Shown: piece by piece, positions 22,701 through 30,393 of the stretch | Numbering within the stretch: the stretch's first letter is position 1 | How the letters are laid out: the number at the start of each line of letters is the position of its first letter | NCBI GenBank assembly: GCA_049999805.1 | Contig: JBNGIO010006230.1 | Coordinates: 244,200-284,768 of the forward strand | DNA length: 40,569 nucleotides | Source: Folioceros fuciformis | Taxonomy: Eukaryota > Anthocerotophyta > Anthocerotopsida > Anthocerotales | Reading direction: 5' to 3' | Made by a program: the position numbers and the translations under genes | Notes under the pieces: model-generated | The model's input: only the letters and a program-made list of their open reading frames with translations | The model's database searches: none | Told to the model about the DNA's origin: nothing

Positions 22701-23371
22701 CTCAAGCTGTAAACATTGCATCAAGGTATCTCTCCAACCCTGGAAAGGCCCACTGGACATGCGTCAAATGCATACTGAGATATTTAAAGGGCACTAGATC
22801 TCTTGGATTGCCTTACAAATCAGATGGAAGTAGCAAGTTAGTGCTCACCTGTTTTTCAGACGCTGACTGGGCAGGTGATCCCGATGCCAGAAGGTCTACG
22901 GCAGCTTACTGCTCAATGATTAACAGCTCAACAGTTTCTTGGGCTTGCAAAAAGATGCCAACCATCTGCCTCTCGTTCAACAGAAGCAGAATATGCATCA
23001 ACTTCACAGGCTGCAAAAGAAATACTCTGGATAAGTTAGTTCCTGCGGGATATCGATGAAGAGCAACATCAGCCAACATAATTGAAATGCGATAATCAGT
23101 CAGCAATCTCAATGACACTCAATCCCGTTCTTCACGCCCGAACTAAACATGTTGAAATATAGCACCATTTTATTCGACAAGTGGTGAGTAATAAGCAAGT
23201 CGCTCTCAGCTACGTTGCTACTGAGGACAATACAATAGACCTGCTTACTAAGGGTCTGTTTAAGACAATACATGAACGACATACTCAAGCGATTGGTCTT
23301 ACAACGCGAGAAGCTTATCATGGAGGGGAGCTTATCTTTTGCCTCCCAGAAAAGGACACTGAAGCTTCCTA
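19777..23371 (+). pseudogene. pol: Copia A pol (and end of gag), broken
   Basis: Reading resumes the Copia A zinc knuckle (GHYESECRKK). Next come the protease LDSGATTHIC (DSGA at 19949-19960), GAG-pre-integrase (LLWHCRVEHMSM, YCKICQYTK) and integrase (HSDICGPMST, RTDNAGEY, PYTPAQN). Integrase is cut by TAA 20657-20659 and TAG 20687-20689. A proline-rich linker follows, then RT from about 21780 with TAG at 21758-21760, 22379-22381 and 22454-22456. The RT catalytic box is YVND instead of YVDD (22334-22345). RNase H (CFSDADWAGDPDARRSTAAY) is shifted after about 22970, with TAA 23079-23081 and TAG 23160-23162. The coding end is near 23371. Confidence 0.88.
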
Positions 23372-23673
23372 AGTCACCGCTGGTTAAGACCTAGACTATT
23401 GTTGCACGCTAACAAAATTTCTTGCAGATTTCGAAGTCCCGCCTCTGCGTTACACATTCGCCAGGTCCTATCTTTGCCCACAGCACTTGGGCGCTTCAGC
23501 TTCCGTAATCGCAGTCATTTTATCACTGATGGCAACTACGATGTGAGAACTGATTTGAGGCATCCACATACAGCCGACAGGATACCCAGTACCAGTTGTA
23601 GAGTCCCGTGTGTGATCGAAGCCACCTTTGACATTGATCAATTTCGGCGCACCCAATTCGCCGTGAGGGGGAG

Positions 23674-23907
23674 TGTTGTGCACCATGCGCCAGCTACACA
23701 GGGCAGCGCCCGTTTAGGGCACGTTTTGCAGATGTGGAAATTACGTTTAATTAAAGTCAACTAATAGCGGTTAATCAGTTGCTCACCAACGGTTATTAAT
23801 CAAGCAGTTATTATTGGACACGGTTACAACTACCAAAGTACTTGTATAAGTGGACCAAAACCCTTAATCAGAATACTCCTTCTTCTACACACATCTGTCT
23901 GCATTTA
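23674..23907 (+). repeat. Copia A 3' LTR
   Basis: It is 234 bp and pairs with 6960-7190 with about 23 substitutions and three small indels by eye. The tctct target duplication at 23908-23912 follows. Confidence 0.9.
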
Positions 23908-24366
23908 TCTCTGTGGTTGCTTCCAGGTTTGTGTCACAGATGTTGATTGGTCTCCACGCACAACAATGCAGTCCAGCTGGGTGTTTCCAGGATTTGATGT
24001 GTCATGGATGCAGGGGACGTGGGATGTTGGATTTGGGCGACGTAATGCTTATTGGACAGGAAGAGGCAATAGACCTCATTATCTACAAAATACTGGAACA
24101 TATTTATCTACCCCGCATTGTGAACACATTGAAGGAATCATCTTGTCTTCTGTCATTGTCTAAAAGAAGTATGGCGAGGCCTCCAGAAAATTCATCCAGA
24201 GTGTGTTAGGAGAGTATGCAAGGCATTAGAAAGCTTTAGCGGTCGCTGATAACAGGGAATAGTCACCGCCATTTGTTACTTTCATGAGGGAGAACTCAGA
24301 GGTCGTGACTTGGTCTATAATCGAGATACAGTATACTTGCAGGGAAAGAACCTTCTGCAGGCTGCC

Positions 24367-24466
24367 NNNNNNNNNNNNNNNNNNNNNNNNNNNNNNNNNN
24401 NNNNNNNNNNNNNNNNNNNNNNNNNNNNNNNNNNNNNNNNNNNNNNNNNNNNNNNNNNNNNNNNNN
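24367..24466. other. 100-N assembly gap of unspecified size
   Basis: Exactly 100 N. Directly after it a 34-bp unit starting agcatggtgacctcaggtgg occurs at 24467 and again at 24519 (52-bp period). A short tandem repeat may have stopped the assembly here. Confidence 0.9.
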
Positions 24467-24528
24467 AGCATGGTGACCTCAGGTGGCCAACAATGTGTGA
24501 CACGCCAAGATTCTGTTTAGCATGGTGA

Positions 24529-24747
24529 CCTCAGGTGGCCAACAATGTGTGAGACGGAGAAGTTTTGGCGCCTTTGACTGTGTGGGAATTGATCTCCCAG
24601 CTTGTGCTCGTAGAGGCAGATTCACCAACGTTTCTGAAATGTTGGTGATAACACAGTCCCCCGAATTGCAACAAGTTTTGGCGGTGGGGCACCATAAACA
24701 GTTGGCACCCACCGTCCTCAGCCAGGTAGCCTTTCTTTATAAGTAAT
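24529..24747 (+). pseudogene. Possible superfamily 1 helicase fragment
   Basis: One plus-strand frame reads SPELQQVLAVGHHKQLAPTV and then LSQVAFLYK before a stop at 24745-24747. This resembles the motif II-III stretch of UPF1/SEN1/NFX1-type RNA helicases (QQxxLxGDHKQLxPTVxS), with Asp of GDH replaced by His. No P-loop is visible, since it would lie in or before the N gap. A single motif is thin support, so this is a guess at a gene fragment. Confidence 0.25.
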
Positions 24748-25044
24748 AGCGCCATATGGTGGACAAGTAGAGGAGCTTGCCCCGACGTCTCAGTGGGGAT
24801 GACAGGATCGTTTCTAACATCTTGCCGGAAGTGCGAGCAGTATGGATTTCGGGGTTGGGAGAAAAACGTCATCATTTTCTCCACGTTTCAACATAGTATG
24901 ATGAAACTTATGGGGAATCCGACCTTTAGGCGCAGACCAAAGTATTACTTTGAATTTATGAAAAAAAACCATATTTCTGGATGTTCCATCTGATAAACGA
25001 ATGGCAGAATTATGGATGTCTCAGATGGAACAATGGAAACGGAC

Positions 25045-25049
25045 AACAG
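25045..25049. repeat. Left target-site duplication of Copia D (aacag)
   Basis: The sequence aacag precedes the left LTR. The right-hand counterpart at 30309-30313 is agcag, one mismatch. Copy B reads ggacagcagcagcagcagac here without an insertion. Confidence 0.7.
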
Positions 25050-25225
25050 TGTGATTTTTAACACGGAGAGCGTTGAGTACACAGAGAGAATTAATTTATG
25101 AGAGTGTCCAAGGCATCATAAGCGCCTGCACACAAAGGGACGTGACTAGACATAGAGAGAGACGTGACTATTCAATTTGGTGTCTGTTTTGAGCCTAGAG
25201 CTTCATAAATGACCACTTTCACACA
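25050..25225 (-). repeat. Copia D 3' LTR (left on the map)
   Basis: It is 176 bp and pairs with 30127-30308. The c run directly after it on the plus strand (25226-25231) is the complement of the polypurine tract. Confidence 0.88.
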
Positions 25226-25527
25226 CCCCCCTTAAAGTGAAACGATCAGAATCTATGGTAAAGCTAAATCTATTAGTCCTAATAAGGAGCAGAAAAACCA
25301 TCATGTTTAATTTTCCCAAGAGGCTTGGTCAGGATGTCTGTAAGCTGATCTTCAGTTGGAACGTAGGTTAGGAGTAATTCGCCTAATTCCACCTTCAGCC
25401 GCAGAAAGAGATAACACAATTCGATATGTTTGGATCAATCGTGGAATCAAAGATCTAGTGAGAGAGCAATGATAGTTTGGTTGACGCATATGAGCTCAAG
25501 AGGTCCCTTGTGTGGATATCCAAGATC

Positions 25528-28500
25528 TTAAAGTAGTTGGACGATCCATAATCCTTCTTTTGTTGCAGAGGCAGCAGCGATGTATTCTGATTCAGCTGAG
25601 CTAAGAGCAATCGAGGATTGCTTTTTCGATTTCCAACTAACTGCGCCACCTGCAAGCATGAAAACATAGCCGCTGGTCAATTTCCAAGTGTCCGGATCTC
25701 CAGCCCAGTCGGCATCAATCCAACCAATCAACTTAGTCTGAGCATTAGGACCTCCTTTATGTTGAATCCCACGGGTTTTCGTCCGCTGAAGATATCTAAG
25801 AATTCTCTTAGCTGTCACCCAATGTAACTTTCCAGGACTTGATAGAAACTAAAAGACATGGCCATTGGAACATGCTACATCTACTATAGTATATTGAGCT
25901 AAATGTTGAACGCTGCCAACTACACTAGCATATGGGACTAACTTCATTTCAGCAGTTTCATCATCTGTTTGGGGTGACATGGTTTTGCTTAGTCTAGCAC
26001 CTGTCTGCATAGGTGTGTCAACAGGTTTACAGCTAGACATATGATACTTGGTAAGTAGATTAGCAACATACGTTCCCTGATGTAGAGTGACAGTGTGATG
26101 AGAGGGATCTTGTATAACCTGAATGCATAAACAGTACGTCATGCTGCCATTATCAATCATTTTGAACTCTTGCCTAAGAGCCGACTTGCATTTAAGTAAG
26201 TACTTCTCATCATTGGAAACCATAATCAAGTCATCAACATAGAGACCCATCATGAGTAGCAGCTGACCTTTGTTTCTTATGAACACATTGGCATCTATAG
26301 AACTTTACACATAGCCAAGTTTCAGCAAATATGTTTGGAAGCGTTCGTACCAGCCTCTTGGAGACTGTTTAAGACCATAAAGGGTTTTCTTAAGTTTGCA
26401 CACCTTGGACTCCCGTCCAGAAACTTCATACCCAGGAGGCTGTTGTACGTAGATATCCCCCTTTAAAATCCCATGTAGAAAGGTCATCTCCACTTATAGT
26501 TGATGTATAAGGATGTTGACATATTCGGTCCATCTTATTTAGCATATAATAATGTCAAACTTCTAACCTAAAATAAGTAGTTAGGGTTAGAAGGTAGTTA
26601 CACAAATAACTGTTGTGTGTCACCTGCGCGTGTGTACATGAACCTACAAGAACTATGTGCGCTATCTTTTCTTTTTTTAATGCAACTTTGTATACCCAAC
26701 GTCAAAGAAGACTATGCAAAGCAGCTAAGGCAAGCATCACACGTAGAGAGATGAGTTTAACTATCGGGCTGAAAATACTTGTCTCAGAGTAATCCACTAC
26801 GCTCTTTTGTGTGAATCCCCTAGCTACGAGTCTGGCCTTGAATCTGGCCAAGGAGTCATCTGCATTGTGCTTCTTTCGTAACACCCATTTGCTTCCGACA
26901 ATGTTCTGTCCATTTGGTGGATCAACCAAAGTCCTTGTGTCATTAGAAATCAAGGATTGATATTCACTATTCATTGCCTGCTTCCAGGAGTTAGATTCTG
27001 GTCCTTCAAGAGCTTGTTTGACAGGGACAATATCAGCACTGAACAAAGCGTGAGAGGAAGTGACATGTGACTTCTTAAAAGTGAGGTCATGATATTTTAC
27101 TCCAAGAATCCCTCTGTTGGATCTTGTAAATCATCTTATAGGCTCTAGAGAGTCTGGTTGATCCTGCATAGCAATATTAGGATCTTGTATGATGCCTCCT
27201 TGTGGCTCAGTAGGATTAGGCCCGACCCTTGGCACAAGGCTGTGAGACTCAGCGTCCGAGTCATAGTCATAGGGATCAAAAGGGTCTTCTCTAGTATCAG
27301 GGGTTAGTGGAACAGCCGAAGGAACTATATGGTTTGGAGGTGGTACTGGAGGGAATTCTTCCTCAATGGCGGTAACAGCTTGAGTTGTTGATAGAGGCGT
27401 TTCACGCTCTGCAGGAAGCATATCTTGAGGGGAATTATCGAGGATAGAAGTTTCATCGAAGATCACATTTCTTGCTAATGTGAAGTGGAGGGTTTGTCGA
27501 TCGTAAAGACGATAACCCTTCACGCCGACATCTTCCCCGTATCCTACAAAGGTAAGTTTGATGGAGCGCAGATCCTGCTTCTTTCGAATCTCTGGTGAAA
27601 CATATTTATATGCCGGGCATCCAAAGATGCAGAGATGGCTAACATTTGGTTTCTTCCCTGTCCACAGTTCATAAGGTGTTTTATCTGCGATAGTTAAAGT
27701 CTGGCAGTGGTTTTGTACATAGCAGACAGAGGTAGCAGCCTCTGCCCACAAATAATTCGGAAGGCCTGTGGTGTTGAGACTGCTGCAAACTCCATCCATT
27801 ATTGAGCGATGGCGTCTTTCGGCCTTGCCCAATTGCTGATGTGAGTACGGCACAATTTTCTCGTGTTGAATTCCATGGGCTTGTAGATATGTCTCAAAGA
27901 TAGGTGAGGTAAGTTCTCCCGCATCATCAGTCCAAAAGATCTTCAACTTCTGGCCAGTTTGGTTTTCAACATAAGCCTGAAAGGCTTTGAAGCACATGAA
28001 GGCTTTGGGCTTGTATTTAAGAAAATACAAATGTGTATAGTGGCTGAAATCGTCAAGCAAGACGAACATGTACAGCTTTCCTGTGAGGGTGGTTGTCTGC
28101 ATAGGGCCACAAAGATCAGCGTGCACTAATTCTAGCACGCGTGATATCTTGCTGTGAGATTTCGGGTAAGGTTGACTTGTATGTTTGCCAACCACACAGT
28201 AGGAACACAAAGGTAAGTTGCCCAACTTGGAAGGTAGCCCTAAAACCATATTCTTGCTAGACATTCTCTGCATGCCTTGTAGGTGCAGATGTGCTAATCG
28301 CAAGTGCCAAAGGGTTGTGGTGGTACCTAAATCGGTGGTTGCTAAACTGAGATGTGTGGGCTGCACTTTTTCTAGAGTGGGCAATATGCCCTTAGCCACG
28401 TAAAATAACTTACCACTCTGGAGATAAAAAAGCTTGGCTAGCTGTCCTGTGGTATGTCTGAACGTAATTAGAAAACCTTTATGAGTAAAGTTAATTGTGC

Positions 28501-29704
28501 TAATGGGTTGTCTCGTGGCTTGTGTGACTGACAACAGGTTTTGTGTTAGTGCAGGAACATGCAGGACGTCTCGAATGAAGACAATATCATTCTGCAATTG
28601 GACCTACACCACTCCCTTACCAACTGCCTCGTGGGGAGAGCTATCTCCCATATAGACAATTTGTGGAGTAGGGAAGGCTTCATATGTAAAGAACCAGTCC
28701 CTCCTTGGTGTCATGTGCTATGTGGCTCCACTATATAGAAGCCAGGAATCTTGGGTAGACTGATAATTCAGTGTTTGAAACTGAGTTGAGAATACCTAAG
28801 AAGGGCCTTGACTTGTAGTTTGGGCAGTGTTGATTGAGCCAGGAGTAGGAGTAGGGTTTTGAATCCCTGCTGTTCTGTCTCGTTTCTTCTTCCTACAATC
28901 AGGTGCGATGTGCCCTAGTTTCTGACAATAGTGACATATTTTATTCCTATGTGCGGGATTGTTGGGAGGAGGGATCCGTTGGGATCCTCCAGTAGAAAAA
29001 GAGGGTTTGTCGGAATTCCAGCACTTCTTGCTACCAACAAATAGAGCAGATATACTCGCTGGAGTACTTGAAGATAGGTGGGATTATCGTAGTCTAGGTT
29101 CATGCATAATTCTAGGGATTAATGTCTCAAGGGTTAAAGGATTGTTGGCTGTTGCACTATTTGATTGTGCTGTGATAAAAAGGCGTCATGATTGGGATAA
29201 TGATGTCAAGAGATGCATAACCTGTGTCTCATCATCCAAGGTTAATCCAGAGGAGATGACTGCATCTAGAGAAGCTTGCAAGTTTTCTAAGAAATCTAGG
29301 ACAGAATTGCCTTCTATGAGCTTGTTTGATTGCAATTGTTCTTGAGCATAAAGCCTAAAAGCCACGCTCCCCTCGTGACATGTGGATTTGAGCTTGTCTC
29401 ACATAGCTTTTGCTGTAGTTAATCTTTTGATGATAGGTATTAATCTATTTGATACATGCAACAATATGTCAGATCGTTCTTAAGCATCCTTGACCAACCA
29501 TGCAGGTAAGTTAGCGTGGTTGGCTGCAAGCTGTACATCTATGCCATTAACTACAGTCGATGTGGAACTTCTTAACAGAAGTATCTCAATAGGGGATGCC
29601 CAAGTGTGATAATTAACGCTAGTCATTTTATCAATCTGATAGGCCCTGTTAGTAGAGGGGTTTGCCATTGTGCTCATATTGTGCTTGCTAGGATGTAGAA
29701 TCAA
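25528..29704 (-). pseudogene. gag-pol: Copia D gag-pol, broken
   Basis: On the minus strand, Gag starts near 29704 (YQIDKMTSVNYHTWASPIEI) and is interrupted by TAA, TGA, TGA and TAA. The zinc knuckle reads CHYCQKLGHIAPDC (about 28906-28950). The protease box is YSGAT: catalytic Asp has become Tyr at 28733-28735, and TAG at 28718-28720 follows. Integrase sits in a 488-codon open frame, 27131-28597 (CSYCVVGKH, HADLCGP, WTDDAGEL), with Asp where the family usually has Asn. RT begins at about 27046, is split by the 191-bp insertion and resumes with EMTFLHG, IYVQQPPGYE and an intact YVDD box (26230-26241). RNase H lies at 25528-25818 (GWIDADWAGDPDTWKLTSGY). No functional product is expected. Confidence 0.88.
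26514..26704 (-). mobile_element. Probable solo LTR inserted in Copia D RT
   Basis: RT codons for HSLL and IHQL should be adjacent but are separated by this 191-bp block. Read on the minus strand it starts TGACGTTGGG and ends ATGTCAACA (TG...CA). It is flanked by 5-bp near-duplications (ttctt and tccTT; plus strand aagaa at 26705-26709, aagga at 26509-26513). It has no coding capacity. It could instead be a small non-autonomous element. Confidence 0.65.
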
Positions 29705-30060
29705 TGATTTTTGCTAATCATGTCTAGTTGTGATTGAATTTTGTCTAGGATTGCATGGATATTATCCGGTCTCCTGTAAATGTCATCTAGATAGATGGTA
29801 AAATTAGAAAATTGAGAGATGTAAACACGATCTCTGTATTGAGCAAAACTTATTGATTGTTTGACTAATTTGTGTGTGATCTTTTGATGCAGGAGACTGA
29901 TCTCACTATCTGTATGGGTAGGTGGTGAAACATTTTTATACGTATGGGAATTGTTTCTTGTTTTCTGAAAGTGAGAAGGAGTTTTCCTTCTACTGCTAGA
30001 ATTCTGTTCAGAATGATAAGTGCATCGAGGGCAAAATCTATCCATATCGGATAGTTTCAA
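29701..30060 (-). CDS. Leader ORF of Copia D (119 codons, unknown)
   Basis: An open frame between the PBS and gag on the minus strand, starting MKLSDMDRFCPRCTYHSEQN. It has one CxxC pair and a basic, Ser-rich N terminus, and no family I recognise. It overlaps the start of gag by a few bases. Such leader frames may be chance or an extra element protein. No intact second copy is available here for comparison. Confidence 0.3.
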   Translation of the reverse strand: MKLSDMDRFCPRCTYHSEQNSSSRRKTPSHFQKTRNNSHTYKNVSPPTHTDSEISLLHQKITHKLVKQSISFAQYRDRVYISQFSNFTIYLDDIYRRPDNIHAILDKIQSQLDMISKNH

Positions 30061-30114
30061 TCAGAGAGTCTGCCCTACATCAAAGATTCTAAACATGTTC
30101 GATTTTTGTCATGA

Positions 30115-30126
30115 GCTCTGATACCA
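30115..30126 (-). promoter_or_regulatory. Copia D primer-binding site (initiator tRNA-Met)
   Basis: The minus strand reads TGGTATCAGAGC, directly abutting the right LTR. This sets the transcriptional direction to minus. Confidence 0.92.
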
Positions 30127-30308
30127 TATGATTTTTAACACGGAGAGCATTGAGTATGTACACAGAGAGAATTAATTTATGAGAATGTCCAAGGCATCAT
30201 AAGGCGCCTGGACACAAAGCGACATGACTGGACACACAGAGAGACGTGACTATTCAATTTGGTGTCTGTTCAGAGCATTAGAGCTTCATAAATAACCACT
30301 TTCACACA
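30127..30308 (-). repeat. Copia D 5' LTR (right on the map)
   Basis: It is 182 bp and pairs with 25050-25225. Its inner end reads TA where the other LTR has TG, a point mutation at the conserved terminus. The agcag target repeat follows at 30309-30313. Confidence 0.88.
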
Positions 30309-30393
30309 AGCAGCAGCAACAAACAACGCTCTTCTACCAGATTCCATCAATCTGGTAGAAGTTAAAGAAGCGAAGTACCATAAGTGGTGAAAT

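Larger units (their letters stand above)
6960..23907 (+). mobile_element. Copia A: outer Ty1/copia LTR retrotransposon, split by a nested insertion
   Basis: The plus-strand element spans about 16.9 kb, of which about 5.8 kb is its own. LTRs are 6960-7190 and 23674-23907. They start TGTTGTGCACC and end GCATTT(T)A, so the 3' terminal dinucleotide is TA rather than CA. A primer-binding site lies directly after the 5' LTR, a purine tract gtgagggggag directly before the 3' LTR, and the 5-bp target duplications match. Domain order is Gag, zinc knuckle, protease, integrase, RT, RNase H, which is the copia order. Copia B lies within the zinc knuckle at 8589-19771. I count about 23 substitutions between the LTRs (roughly 10%), the most of the four elements. 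Confidence 0.93.
23908..25044. other. Host sequence between Copia A and Copia D, with an extra block
   Basis: The left end (23913-23995) matches 33211-33300 of copy B (gtggttgcttccaggtttgt...). The right end (about 25015-25049, tctcagatggaacaatgg) matches copy B near 33308. In copy B these ends are adjacent, so about 1 kb, including a 100-N gap, is extra in copy A. That block has no intact gene; a possible helicase remnant is listed separately. Confidence 0.6.
25050..30308 (-). mobile_element. Copia D: minus-strand Ty1/copia element with an internal solo-LTR-like insertion
   Basis: LTRs are 25050-25225 and 30127-30308. Read on the minus strand they start TGTGTGAAAGTGG and end AAAAATCACA. The PBS (30115-30126) abuts the right LTR and the polypurine tract (minus strand AAGGGGGG) abuts the left LTR, which fixes the orientation. 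Domain order on the minus strand is leader ORF, Gag, zinc knuckle, protease, integrase, RT, RNase H. I count about 13 substitutions plus three indels between LTRs (about 7%). A 191-bp insertion sits in RT at 26514-26704. The gag frame has stops of all three types. Confidence 0.92.

Noticed and set aside
11848-23162. TAG reassigned to glutamine in this genome
   Set aside because: Tempting from the retrotransposon stops, but the elements also carry frameshifts, TAA and TGA and lost catalytic residues. Decay by C to T change explains the pattern without a code change.
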